A stretch of 64,000 nt of DNA from Notamacropus eugenii (lineage: Eukaryota; Chordata; Mammalia; Diprotodontia; Macropodidae), in assembly GCF_028372415.1 (NCBI RefSeq), contig NC_092875.1, positions 146,042,856 through 146,106,855 of the forward strand, in the 5' to 3' direction. Numbering within the stretch: the stretch's first letter is position 1; the number at the start of each line of letters is the position of its first letter. This document shows positions 1 to 11,840 of the stretch, one piece after another. A model generated the notes under the pieces. The model saw only the letters and a list, made by a program, of their open reading frames with translations. It did no database searches and had not been told where the DNA came from. The position numbers were made by a program, and so were the translations under genes.

Positions 1-1528
1 GCCTAGACATCATCTTCCAAGAAATTATCAAGAAAAACTGCCCTGATATTCTAGAATGAGAGGGTAAAATAGAAATGGAAAGAATTCACCACTCACCTCC
101 TGAAAGAGAACCCAAAAGGAAAACTCCTAGGAATATTGTAGCCAAATTTCAGAGTTCCTAGGTCAAGGAGAAAATATTACAAGCAGCCAGAAAGAAACAA
201 TTCAGTTTTGTGGAAATACAATCAGGATAACATAAGATTTAGTAGTTTCTACACTAAGGAACTGAAGGGCTTGGAATATGATATTCTAGCTGTCAAAGGA
301 AATAGGATTAAAACCAAGAATCACGTACCCAGCAAAACTGAATATAATACTTCAGGGGAAAAAAGGAATTTCAATGAAATAGAGGACTTCCAAGCATTCT
401 TGTTGAAAAGACCAGAGCTGAATGGAAATTTGACTTTCAAATACAAGAATCAAGAGAAACCTGAAAAGATACGCAGAAAAGAGAAGTCTTAAGGAATTCA
501 TTAAAGTTGAACTGTTTACATTCCTACATGGAAACATATGATTTGAAACTCATGAGACTTTTTTCAGTATTAGGGTATTCAGAGGAAATATACATATGTA
601 GGTGTATATGGGTATGTATGTATGTACATATTATATATGTGTAGATATATAAGTATGTGTGTGTATGTGTGTGTATATATATATATATATATATGCATAT
701 ATATATATATATATGCAGAGGGCACAGAGTGAGCTGAATAGGAAGGGAGAATACCTAAAAAAATATAAAATTCACTGTTGAATGGAATGTACTAAGAGTA
801 AGAGAAAGGGAGAGGTAGAATGTAGCAAATCATCTCACATATAAGAGGGAAGAAATATCTTCTACAATGGAGGGGAAGATGGGGGAGATGAAAGGAAATA
901 ATTGAGCCTTACTCTCATGGGATTTGGCTTAAGTAGGGAATAACACACATTCAATTGGATATGGGAATCTATTTTACCCTGTAGGAGGGCAAGGGGGAAG
1001 GGGATAGGAGAGGTAAGGTAATAGAAGGGACAGCAAATTGGGGAAAGGGATAATCAGAAGCAAACACTATTGGGGAAGGACAGGTCAAGGGGGAGAAATG
1101 GGACAGAGGGAAATGTGGTTAGTCTTTTACAACATAAATATTATGAAAGTGCTTTACATCATGATACATATATGACCTACATTGAATTGCTCATTTTCTC
1201 AACGAGAGTAGGTGGGGAGGGAGGGGGAGAACATGGAACACAAAGTTTTAATAATGAACGTTAAGAATAGTTTTAGCATGCAACTGGAAATTAAACTATA
1301 CAGGCAATGAAATATAGAAATCTATTTTGCCCTACAGGAAAATAGAGGGGAAGGGGGATGGAAGAAGTAGGATAATAAAAGGAAGGATATATTGGAGGAA
1401 GGGGTGGATGGGGTGCATGCTCTCCTGGGGTGGGGGATGGGGAGAGATAGGGAGAAAATTTTGAATTCAAATTCTTGTGGAAGTAAATGTTAAGAACTGA
1501 AAAATAAATAAAGTATATATTAGATTTT
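1..1528 (+). mobile_element. HAL1-type half-LINE (L1-derived), 5' truncated by the window edge
   Basis: Bases 50-490 read, with several frame changes, as the C-terminal half of an L1 ORF1 protein. Recognisable pieces are RIHHSPPEREPKRKTPRNIV, QAARKKQF and FNEIEDFQAFLLKRPEL. No ORF2 (endonuclease/reverse transcriptase) follows. The sequence passes directly into a G/A-rich 3' region that ends near 1500-1528 in an AATAAATAAA tail. ORF1 without ORF2 is the definition of HAL1 elements, known in marsupials and other mammals. A TA/TG microsatellite interrupts it at 588-714. The coding frame is broken, so this is a dead copy. The 3' region holds an internal duplication, reported as a finding. Confidence 0.75.
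588..714. repeat. TATG/TA microsatellite inside the HAL1 element
   Basis: Imperfect TATG, TGTA and TA units end in two pure (TA)n runs separated by TATGCA. Confidence 0.9.
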
Positions 1529-1532
1529 TTTT

Positions 1533-1640
1533 AAATGAGCTGGAGAAGGAAATGGCAACCATTCCAGTATCTTTACCAAGAGAACCCTAAGACAAGGAAG
1601 GTAACAAGAGTTGAACAAGACTGAAATGACTCAACATATT
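1533..1640 (+). mobile_element. 3' part of a MAR1-like SINE with RTE-type tail
   Basis: The stretch starts with AAATGAGCTGGAGAAGGAAA and ends with GACTGAAATGACTCAAC. That is the 3' half of the marsupial SINE whose tail matches BovB/RTE LINEs. The tRNA-related head is absent. It abuts the HAL1 tail. Confidence 0.7.
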
Positions 1641-2175
1641 ACTGGCTAAGCATATATGCAATATTCCACACTCCAAATTCCCCACCTTTCAAAGAAAGTG
1701 TCTATGTTCTTTTCTCTTGTTGTGAAACAAACTTGATGACTTGCCATTTTGTTCCCGCCTTTTCAGTTTTTCTCTCTCTATTAAGACGTGATATATGAGG
1801 GAAATGCTAAACTTAGAAATAGAAACTAAAAAACTAAAATAACTAATCATTCTAATCTTCCCTCTGCCATTTCCTACCTATGTCCCCCTGAGAAAGTCAA
1901 TTCCCTCATCTATAAAGTGGATTCAATAGTTCCTGCCTCATGGAGTTATAAAGAACAAAGAGATAAAGCATATGTAGAGCTTGGCAAAACCTTAAAATTA
2001 CATATAAATAGCATTGTGTTTCTCCATAGTCTGGAACTAGGAATATTTTCTTACTTTTGGGAATTCTCTTACTCCTCCACTTCATTATGTCAAGTTATTC
2101 AATTTTCTTTTTCCTTTTGGAGATAATATTCATAAAAGTGTTTTCCTTAGTACATAATCATTTCATTTTGTCCTC

Positions 2176-2437
2176 ATGCCACCACTATCAAAGTCCTTTT
2201 CCTGTTGTCATGGCATGGAGACAATGTTGAGTTCTCAAAATTGATACCAGTAAAGTGTGAGATCTGGCAATGCCTACCAAGATGGAAAGGCTTCAACACT
2301 GAACCTGGGATGGATGGTGTGTCTGCCATCCGGGAGCCAGTCTTGCTAAGTTTGGAGAGGTTGGTTACCAGGTTGGTCACCACCTTATGGAAGTTTTGGT
2401 CACAGTTACTCTTGAAGATCATTTGCCCAAGGCATAG
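2176..2437 (-). pseudogene. Unidentified coding-like fragment, possible retrocopy
   Basis: The minus strand holds an open stretch of about 88 codons ending in a stop. It contains HKVVTNLVTNLSKLSKTG, SRMADTPSIPGSVLKPFHLG, HFTGINFENST and HDNRKRT. The composition is balanced and protein-like, unlike the low-complexity frames elsewhere in the window. An in-frame stop lies a few codons upstream, and I see no clear splice acceptor or poly-A tract. I do not recognise the family. It could be a fragment of a processed pseudogene, a lone exon, or chance. No function is proposed. Confidence 0.3.
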
Positions 2438-3174
2438 GGGGATCTATATCAATGGAAGGAATACTCATGAACATTTGATGTATTGACATATAAATCATCT
2501 ATATGGAAAGCATTTTCCTAGGTACAGTGAGTGGGACATGCACAGAAGCATTGTTCCTTTCCTTAAGGATCTTAAAATCTAGTAAAGAAGATACAACACA
2601 TATAAGAGAAACATAGGCATTAGGTGATGTTTCAGTATTGCTCTTCCCTTTCCCTAGATATATCTTCCTAGTGCTTTCTTGAGTCTTTGCTAATCCTTAG
2701 TGTAATAATACCTAGATAGGTAAAGGCAAATGGCAAGGCTTCACACAGCTTCAAAAAGACTAAGAAGGTGGGGTTGACAGGTCATACCAGCTGAACCCCG
2801 AGGCGAGGAAGAAGCCAAAAACAAGTCACCCTGAAAACCAAGGGTTTCTGGTTGAGAAGGATGAGTCAGGAGATGTACACAGCTGCCTAAGGAGCCCTTT
2901 TGGGTGACATCTGGCTAGGAGATTACTATATGCCTGAATAACAATAAAGCAGAATATATGCTGACTTGACCCAAGGCATGTTGACCCAGGTGATCTCCTT
3001 CTGAAAGAACTATAATGTTTTGCTGAGAAAATAGCAGAGGCAATGGTTAGCAACAGCTTCCAGATCTATCCTGAAACAAAAAAGAGGCAGCAAGCAGCAA
3101 TAGGAAGAGGATGCCAGTTACAGAGTAATGCCAGTTACATTGCTGGATGGAGCAGCAAGGAATTTCTGGACCAA

Positions 3175-3320
3175 GGTGGAGGAAATCAGCATTTATTAAG
3201 CACCCATTATATGCCAAGCACTTTGCTAAATGCTTTGCAAATATTGTCTCATGGGCAATTCCTGAGCTACCCTGGTCACTCAATGCCAAAACACAAGAGC
3301 AGAAACAGTTATGTGATGGA
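3175..3320 (-). mobile_element. Truncated L2-tailed CORE-SINE (THER1/MIR-like)
   Basis: CATTTATTAAGCACCCATTA and GCAAATATTGTCTCAT are the reverse complement of the L2-type 3' tail of MIR/THER1 SINEs. The insert is bracketed by near-identical 16-base direct repeats at 3159-3174 and 3321-3336, read as target-site duplications. Confidence 0.55.
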
Positions 3321-4429
3321 GGAATTCTTGGACCAAACGATTCACTTCCTGGAAAAAACTGTATCAAGTAGGCTCCTGGGAAGGGTCTGTGAATTACCAG
3401 GAGAATTCATTGTTTGACTGTCAATGTGCAAGTACTAATGCTTTTTTTTGCTTAATTATAGTATGCAAATTATTCTTTTGTGTTCAATATGCTAGCCTAG
3501 TGCTTGCAAGGGAAGCACCTTGATGAAGGATAAAACAAGTAAAATTCTGATACTCTTAGAGAAAACCATGGGTGAAGGTGCAAGTAATCTAGAATTTTAA
3601 TTACTGATACACTTTTCAGTTGGGAATCTGGATGTGTTTCAGAACAGAGCTCTGGTTCTGGGCAATAGGTAATAAATAGAAAACATAAAAAGAATTTCTT
3701 TGGAAAGAATCAAATTTTTTTAAAAACCCACTAAGCCAGGACTATGCATGAAAAGTCTAGGGGACGAATGAGTAGCTACATTTCTTTCAAGAAAGGTTTT
3801 GTTTAGGATTGTGGTAAGAGCTAAATTTGCACATTTAGTTTGGAGACAGATTGTAGAAGATTTTGAAGGTCAAGGGACGGGACTTGAGTGTAATATTTTA
3901 CCTACTACATGTAATAAAGATTGGAGAAAGTTTTTGAGCCAGAAATCCCTACAAGAAAGCTGCGTTGTAAGCAGGTTATACTGAAAAACATGTAGAGGAT
4001 GGATTATTTTCTCTTGCAGTTATTAAAATTGAAATAATAATACTATGCTCATCTGCAGTAAAAGGATGATTTTGAACAGTTTGACTTTTCTCATATTTTC
4101 CTAAATAATGTGTTAAACCCACCATGAGCACAGTAACTGTCGTGTTTAGGAGGTGTGACATTCTGCTGGCAGGTTTTCAGTTACTGAAATTCCAGTCTGA
4201 CTTTTCACTGTATGAAATGAAATGGGGCATTTAGAATGTAAACTCTGTCTTTATTGCTTCCTTCAGTCTGCAGGAGAAACAACATGTAGGGTCAAATACA
4301 ATAATTCCCACAAAACATTATATTTTTCATCAAATAAATAATACTTATAACAAGGGAGCTTTTGCTGCTTTCTTCCCATTGCTGATCAATCATAAAAGAC
4401 TGGAAATCATTCACATGCTGGAAGGGTGT

Positions 4430-4700
4430 TATAGCTAATTGGCAATGCTCCTCAAGTGGCTATTTTCCTTCACAGAATGTTAGAGTTGTAAAGGAACTTA
4501 TATATTATCCAGGCTAGCTCCTTTATTTGACAGAAAGGAAACTAAGGAAAGAAACATGGAAAGAAAAGTAAAAGCTGTAAAGAATCTTATAGCTAATTGA
4601 AAATGCTAATCCAGTGGTTATTTTCTTTCAAAGAATGGTAGAGAAGAAGGAAATATATGCTGCCTAACCTAGTTCCTTTATTTGACAGATAAGGAAACCG
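4430..4700. repeat. Diverged tandem duplication, 158-base period
   Basis: TATAGCTAATT followed by AATGCT, AGTGG and TATTTTC/TTTTC occurs at 4430 and again at 4588. Both copies end in CTTTATTTGACAGA and AAGGAAAC. The second copy runs into a MIR-like SINE, so the duplicated unit includes part of that SINE. Confidence 0.7.
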
Positions 4701-4805
4701 AGGCCCAGAGAAGTAAACTGACTTTCCCAAGATCACACAACTCAATGGTGGAAGAATTAGAACTGGAACCCGGGTCATTTAACCTCCAGTTCTGTGTTCT
4801 TTCAA
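4640..4805 (-). mobile_element. MIR-like CORE-SINE
   Basis: GATAAGGAAACCGAGGCCCA, CCAAGATCACACAACT and GAACTGGAACCCGGGTC are the antisense core and tRNA-related parts of a MIR-type SINE. Confidence 0.75.
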
Positions 4806-5977
4806 ATACAGTAATGCTGCAGGCCATCCTGTCCTCTTCCCCACCCATCTACCCCCTCAAAGAAGTCTTCCCTTTTCCCCAACTGGAAATTATATCCATC
4901 TTTTGGTACTTTCATAGTATTGTTTATTCCATTTCTATATGTGCCTGTACTATTTTGAGTTATTGTTACATGTATTCTCAAGGAAGCTCCCCAAAACGAA
5001 AAAGACATTGTGTCTCCTCCAGTGTTTAATATAGTGCTTTACAAACTGAAGGTGTTTAGGATATGGTTACTATTTATAAGTACAACTAGCCACTCCTCCG
5101 GAGACAGCATTATCAACATAGGGGAGGACGACCAATTAGTGTATGCAAAGGTAACAGGAAATTCTCAGGTCCTTCCAATTTTTAGTAGCCTTAATAGGGA
5201 TTTCCTTCTGGGGAAAAGCCACACATCTGATGATGTGGGGAGAAGTCATACAGACTGGGTGGAAAAAAGCCACACAGAGATACTAGAGACATGGAGAATG
5301 GTCATCAATATTGATTTCCTATGATTCTTCTTCTGAGACAGCAGAGAACTGGAAGGGACAGGAGGAGAATGAACTGGGGCTTCCCTCTGTGATTGAAAAT
5401 AGGAAAAGCAATTGAAAATGAGGACCCATGGCATGTCACAGCATGCATGGAAGATGCCAATGGACTGGAGCAGAGAACAGATTGGTCCAAACTAGCAGAC
5501 TATATTGTTGAGGAGATGACTGAAATCTAGACCTCAACTCTTCCCTCCTTTCCTGCTTCTCTAGATGCCACATTGGAGAAACTCCCTTCACCTGTCTCAC
5601 CATGTCACTTCCATGTTCTCTTTGATTAGTGATGATGAAAAGTATAGTGGGGGGTGGGGAGAGAGAAGGAAAGGGATTCAATTCCCTAGTGAAATTAATA
5701 TTTTATTTTAATGTCTATCTGTGATCCTATGATATTTGGAAATTCTGTTAAAGCACATAGCCATTTACAATTATACTTATCCTAGTTTACAGTAATCAAT
5801 TAGAAACTGAGAAACAGAACTTATCCACAGAGAAAAGAGATTGTCTTCAGTGTGGCATAGGGAGGATTGATCCAATTAGAGAGTTTCTCTGAGTTTTAGT
5901 AATTATTGAAATGGTCATACCATAGACTGCTTTTATAAACCTGGAGAAAGACTTAGTGAGGAAATAAGCTAATAACA

Positions 5978-6290
5978 AAGCAGCTTAGGTGGAGCAATGG
6001 ATAGAGTGCTGGACTTGCAATCAGGAAGATTCATCCTCATGAGTTCAAATCTGGTCTCAGACACTTACTATGTCACCTTGGGCAAGTCACTTGACTCTGT
6101 TTGCCTCAGTCTCCTTATCTATAAAATGAGGTGAAGAAGAAAAGGCAAACCACTCCAGCATCTTCGTCAAGAAAATCCCAAATAGGGTGATGAAGAGTCA
6201 GATATGACTGAAACAACTCAAAAAAGCAACACCAAATGGAGTCATGAAGAATCAGACATGACTGAAACAACTCAAGAAAACAACAAAAAA
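5978..6290 (+). mobile_element. MAR1-like SINE with duplicated RTE tail
   Basis: Head TGGAGCAATGGATAGAGTGC, core CACTTACTATGTCACCTTGG and tail GACTGAAACAACTCAA make this a nearly full marsupial tRNA-derived CORE-SINE with a BovB/RTE-like 3' end. The terminal 54 bases occur twice in tandem (6178-6231 and 6232-6285). Confidence 0.8.
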
Positions 6291-6394
6291 CTAATAATAA
6301 GAGGTGTAAGTCAGTATACTTATTCTTATAACCATACCTGTCAAAAACTCAGTAGGCAGCCAAGTCTCACCTGAATGGCAATATAGATTCTCAA

Positions 6395-7180
6395 TCTTAG
6401 ATCTAGATCCAAAAGGAACCTTAGAGATCATCTAGTCTCTTTAACTAATCTTCACAAATCTGGGGGCGAATTTTATAAGCATGCTAACTATGTCTTTATC
6501 CAAGTTACCGTTAAAAATGTCAAATGATTTAGCACAGATTTCTGGGATATTCCACTGGAGACTTCCTGCCATTAACCATTGATGAGTGTTCTTTGAATTT
6601 GACTATTCAACCAAGGTTGAATTCATCTCACTGTGTTATCATCTAGCCCAAATCTCTCCATCTTTTCTTCAAGAATAGCAGTAGACTCTTTGCTAAATAC
6701 TTTGCTACAATTTAGATCAACTAAATCTTATATTATTCTCCTAAATTTGTCAGTCTAGAAATCCTAAAATAGAGTTAGTCTGTCTTGATCTCTTCCCGAT
6801 GAAGCTATGCTAAATTTTCAAGATTATCACTGATTCTTATAGATGTTCACAAGTCATCTCTTTCATAATCTTTACTTTCATTTTCCTAAGAAGTGAAGTC
6901 AACTACACTGACAGAAAATTTATTTTCTTTTATTGAAAATTAAGACATCCTTTTTTTCTGCTGTGCCTTCCTCAGGCTCCACTATCTTTCATATATCACT
7001 GATGGTGGTTAAGCAATTCCCATCCCAACTGACTATGTGGGTGATTTAAAACTAATAAAGGGCAGCTAAGTGCTATTTTTTTTTTTTACTAACTCCTTAT
7101 TCAATTTGACATCCATTCCCTGGGAGACTCCACGAAGGGAGAACAGACTTCCAGTAAACAAGTGCTGTGAGTTTACTTTT
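6395..7180 (-). mobile_element. CR1/L3-like LINE fragment
   Basis: Blocks such as TATTCAACCAAGGTTGAATT, TTATCATCTAGCCCA, GATGAAGCTATGCTAAATTT and GGGCAGCTAAGTGCT follow the order of old mammalian CR1/L3 LINEs read in antisense. No open frame survives. The family call is from memory. Confidence 0.55.
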
Positions 7181-7799
7181 TGTTCATATTTCTCAAAATG
7201 AGGCCATTATTACCAGGGACCTGGTTTGTGCAAGGAAAACTCTGCCCCCAGTTTGAGTGCAGGTTTCTTTAAAAATGAGGGGGGTATTGATAAATAATTA
7301 ACAACTGCCTCTATAAAAAAATACCAAGGCAAACTTTTAATTTCAGCCTCTGTTATGAACATTTTATATTCACTTTCTTAACTCTAGACAGTCTACAAAA
7401 CAATAAATCGAACTCTACTTATAGCATTAGCTGATTTTCACTGAAAATTTAACAGAAGGTTCACTGAAAGCCACATTGAATTGATTCCAGCATAATCATG
7501 GTAACAACTACCCTTACTATACCTACTGAGTAAATATTTTTCTAAAAGCAAGCTGTCTGATTCATAATCAATGGAGAGCACATGAATGGAATTCACAAGT
7601 GACATAATTGAAATCTCAATTTCATTGTGTTAGTTATAGAACCCTTAGGGGAGAAGCAATCAGCAACCCTCTAGGAAACCAGCCCCTCTGATTCAAATAG
7701 AAGTTAGAGTATTATCCCAGAAATATAATTGCATTACTTTTCATGAGTATTATTTCTCTTTGTGTTCAGAATGTCATTCTTGAGAGTTTGGTATTTCTG

Positions 7800-8043
7800 C
7801 CCCCATTCAAAACTCAGTTTCAGTGTCTTCTACTTAAAGAGAATTATTATTATTTTTTGTTTCCTTTGACTGTTACCATTCCCTATATTACCTTTTGTTT
7901 ATTTTACATTTACTTATGTCTGTACATATACCCTTTTAGTAGAATGGACTTGAAGGCAAATGTGCTTGTGTTTTTGTCTGTCTCTGTCTAGCACATAGCT
8001 TAATGCCTGGTACGCAGTAGGAACTTAATAAATGCTTGTTAAA
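7800..8043 (+). mobile_element. L2 LINE 3' end
   Basis: TTTGTCTGTCTCTGTCTAGC, GCCTGGTACGCAGTAGG and TTAATAAATGCTTGTT match the terminal part of L2 in sense orientation. Confidence 0.7.
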
Positions 8044-8082
8044 TTGACTTTAAATGAGTCAAAAAGGTCAGTTCATAACTGT

Positions 8083-8272
8083 TTTAGGATTATAGATTTA
8101 GAGCTAAAAGGTACCCTAGAAGTCATTGAATTCAATCAACCCTTTCATTTTATGGATGAGGAAACTGAGCCCCAGAAAAGTAAAATAAGTTCCATAGGGT
8201 CACAGAGATCATAAATGTCTAAGATGGGATTCAAACCTCAATCTCTTGGACTCTGATTCCACCGTCTCATTT
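8083..8272 (-). mobile_element. MIR-like SINE
   Basis: GATGAGGAAACTGAGCCCCA and GGGATTCAAACCTCAATCTC are the antisense MIR core and A/B-box region. Confidence 0.75.
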
Positions 8273-8542
8273 TTATTTTCCTATTTTGATGTTGCTTTCG
8301 TTCTTTGCTTAAATAAATAAATTACATGACAAAACAGATATATGATTCAGAAAATATCCCTAGCTTGCGAAATTGTCGCTTTCTATTTGTTGAAATATAC
8401 TTTATTTTTGTGAAGTTGTTTGATGCAATCCATGTCCAGTGTCATCTGTTACTCTCCTTACAGGAAATATTCATGTAATAGATGTGTGAGGCCTATATAT
8501 AGTCTACAAGCCTTTGGCTTTTTTCATTTCTTAGGCTCACAA

Positions 8543-8690
8543 GATCCTAGATTTAGATCAATAAGGGTTGTGATACATCCTTTAGTTCAACACCCTTATC
8601 TGGAGAAGAAGACATAAAGGCCCTGGGAGATGAAATGGAATTAGAACAAAAACTCTTTAACTCCAAATCCAGTTGCTTTTTCCATTTTAG
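8543..8690 (-). mobile_element. Degenerate MIR-like SINE
   Basis: The block order is that of antisense MIR: a leading TAGATTTAGATC, a GGCCCTGGGAGATGAAATGG block, then CTCCAAATCCAGTTGC. It is strongly diverged. Confidence 0.5.
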
Positions 8691-9147
8691 CCCCCTTGAT
8701 TCTAAATCATATTTTGTGAAATATTTTTTTACCATCCTCCTCCATGTTGATTTTTTCAATAAAGTCACCAATGAAATAGCCTTTCCCATTGCCTTTATCC
8801 ATACGATAAAGCTAGCTCAGTCAATCCCTTTGTCTTTCCATGGAAGATGTGCAGTGAACCAATCTTTCAAATAACAACGACTTTTTGCTTTCTAATTACA
8901 TTTATAATCAGATTTATATGGTTTAGTTCCTCCAAAGGTGGGATCTATTTCTTTTTGGCTACTAGAGAATGATTTCATATTTAGGATACCAACAACTAAA
9001 TAATATTTATAGTCTAAAAATTGTCAGTCATAGCACCTTCTCTTTTTTATAAATTTTTATTATCAGCTTGAAAAAAATCAGCAGACATGAACATTTCCAT
9101 ATGCAAAAAATTGTATGAAAGGATTGTATGTGAAACCACAAATATCT

Positions 9148-9262
9148 ATTTTATATAGCTACATACATATGTGTATATATTGTGTATGTATATATTTAGG
9201 TATGTGTACATGTGTACACATCTATGTGCATACAGATTTGTGTGTACATATATGCGACATGT
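9148..9262. repeat. TATGTGTA/TACACA imperfect microsatellite
   Basis: Degenerate alternation of TATGTGTA and TACACA units. The open frames here encode only Tyr/Cys/His-rich low-complexity peptide. Confidence 0.8.
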
Positions 9263-10254
9263 TAGTTCCAAAGCTGTCCCATTTGTCTGTCTCCCTCCAA
9301 ACTTCCTTCTGCTCTTCTCCATGCATTTTTTAAAAATAATGAATTTATATTCTTTTCTTCTCCATTTTGTCATCATAATCACAGTCCTCTTTCCCCTCAA
9401 TTTCCCTGGCCAGAAAACCCCTCTATCGAAACATGTTAATACAATCAAATAAAACAAAATCATAAACTGGCCATAAATGAAAATGCATGTCTCATTCAGC
9501 ACCTCTAGTCCATCATCCCTTTCCCAAGAGCTGGGAAGCATGGTTCATCATTGATCTCCTGGTATTGTACTTCGTCACTGCATTGATCAGAGTTCTTAAG
9601 TCTTTCAAAAATGGTGGATGAAGATTGAAATGAGGGCTAGTAGTGTAAGTGGGAATAGATGAGCAACAGAAATGAATACCAATTTTATTGGTGTTATTCT
9701 AAGTGAGACCCTACGTAGGAGAAAAGCCTGGCAAAGTTCTATGGGGGTTGAAAAGTTATTGAACTTGGTACATGGAACTCCCAGAGGAGTTCTCCTACCA
9801 ACATAATCTAGCACTTTCTCTGCAACTTAAAAACAGAGAATTATGGAAGTTAAATGACCTGCCAAGTGTTCAGAGAATATTTGAATTATTATTAGCAGTA
9901 ATTTTACATATCATCTATGTACTTATCTAGATGCGAGTCCAAGGGTAGATGTGAGAGCCAAAGTATTTTTGATAGTGTCTCATAAGGCAAGTCATTCTAT
10001 TTCCTTCCTGGCTTATAACATGGATAAACCTGAGAGTCTATTTAGCCTGCATCTCTGAGCTGAGTGAATGGTTAATACAAACCTAATGGAATCTGCCAGA
10101 CTTATAGTTATGGTCCAATAACTTATCAACCCTCACACAACTTTACCATCACTCTCTCCCCTATGGAGGTTCACTTAGTATAAAATTAACGAAATCGATA
10201 ATCATTTCTCCTTGTGCATTTATTTTCCATGACACCACCAGTCCCCATAACTCC

Positions 10255-10315
10255 TTCTGTCAACCATTCATTCATTCAGTAAACATTTACTAGGTGCCTA
10301 CTATGTTCAGATAAA
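10255..10315 (-). mobile_element. L2 3' terminal fragment
   Basis: CATTCATTCATTCAGTAAAC followed by ATTTACTAGGTGCCTACTAT is the reverse complement of the L2 terminus. Confidence 0.6.
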
Positions 10316-10334
10316 ACTGAAAAAGTAGGATAGT

Positions 10335-10570
10335 GAGGCACATGGAGGTGCAGTGGATAGAGGGTTGGACCTGGAGTCAGGAAGATCTGAGTTCAGATCT
10401 AGTCTCAGAAATTTACTAGTTGTGAGACTCTAGGCAAGTCATTTACCCTCTGTTTGCCTCAATTTTCTCACCAGTAAAATGGAGATAATAGTACCATTTA
10501 TCTCCTAGGATTATTATGAAGACCAAATGAGATGACATTTGTAAAAAAGAGCTTAGCACAATGTGTGACA
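10335..10570 (+). mobile_element. THER1/MIR-like CORE-SINE with L2-type tail
   Basis: Head GCAGTGGATAGAGGGTTGGA, core GGCAAGTCATTTACCCTC and tail CAAATGAGATGACATTTGTA give a nearly complete SINE. It directly abuts an oppositely oriented MAR1-like SINE. Confidence 0.8.
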
Positions 10571-10808
10571 TATAGTTGTTCAGTCATGTCTGACTCTTCA
10601 TGATTCTGTGAGCCATATTATCCATGGGGTTTTCTCAGCAAAGACACTGGGGTAGTTTGTCACTTCTTCTCCAGTGGATTAAGGCAAACAGAAGTTAAGT
10701 AACTTGTCCAGGATCACACAGCTAGTAAGTGTCTGAGAACAGATTTGAACTCAGAACTATACTGACTCCAGGCTCAGTGCTTTATCCACTGAACCACCTA
10801 CTTGCCTT
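10571..10808 (-). mobile_element. MAR1-like SINE with RTE-type tail
   Basis: It begins with GTTGTTCAGTCATGTCTGAC (antisense RTE tail), then CTTCTCCAGTGGATTAAGGC, and ends CTTTATCCACTGAACCACCT (antisense head). Confidence 0.8.
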
Positions 10809-11549
10809 CTGGAAAGGAAGTTACATAGAAGAACATTAACTGGGAAATTTCCTAGCTGACATTTAGTGGGTACTATATAAATTGTTATTCTCTCCCTTTC
10901 CATTTCCCCTTCCTCTGGAACAGACTTGTGGAAAGCCTTGACTTTTAGACAAAGAAATTAGAACTAAATAGGCAAAAATACCATTGATGTGAGGCCCTTG
11001 CCAGCTCACTACCTGTAGGTAGGAGGGTGGTGGTGGCAGGGAGAGATAGTAACACATCCTTCCCCACCCGCTTCAGTGTTAGCCAGAACAATAGGCCTTA
11101 AGGAAAAGGCAGCAAGGAGTCAAATTGTTGTGCAAATTGGCCTCCCCTGGTATAAAGGTGACTTCTCCTTTGTGGGGAAAAAGGGTCATATTCCACAATG
11201 TGCTCTTTGATTTGGGTGTTTCTCTTCAAAACTCTGAAGAAAGATTATAAGAATAGAATTTCTATTGGGAATAGAACATAATTAAGGATAAAAAGAATCT
11301 CTAATATGGATAGAAAGGAAGTTAATTACACATAACCTAACATGTGACCTAACAGGAATAGTGGAAAGGACTGTAAGAAGTCCAGGCCTTTGGCTGGGGC
11401 TTTTTTTTGTGGGGTGATGGAGGAGGCTTATTTTTTACCCTCAAAATAGTGGTTCTCCTCTCTATTTGCAGGTGCAGCGATTACTGGCAGCAATGTCTCC
11501 TTTTGTCTCTTTCTCCTATTTCCACTTCTGTCTTTGTATCTTACTCTGT

Positions 11550-11840
11550 CTCCTCAACCCCCCCCCCTTTCTCTTCCTTTCTTCCCATCTCTTCTTTCTG
11601 TCTCTTTTTCCCTTTCCTCTCACCCCGTCTCCTTCTTTCTCCTTTTCTTTTTCCCTCTCCCTATCTTCTGCCCTCCTTTGCCCCTTCCCTCCTTTCTCTC
11701 TGCTTTCCTCATTCTCTCCCCCTTTTCTTTCCCTTTCTCTCTCCCTCCATCTTTTCCCCCTCTTTCTTTCCCTTTTGCCCCCTTTCTCCTCTCCTTATCT
11801 CTTTCTTCCTTTTTTTCTCCCCCTCTTCCTCTCCTTTTTA
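11550..11840 (+). repeat. Long pyrimidine (C/T) tract
   Basis: About 290 bases are almost entirely C and T, starting with an uninterrupted C run near 11558. All three forward frames stay open and encode only Ser/Pro/Leu/Phe low complexity, so no gene is called. Confidence 0.9.
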
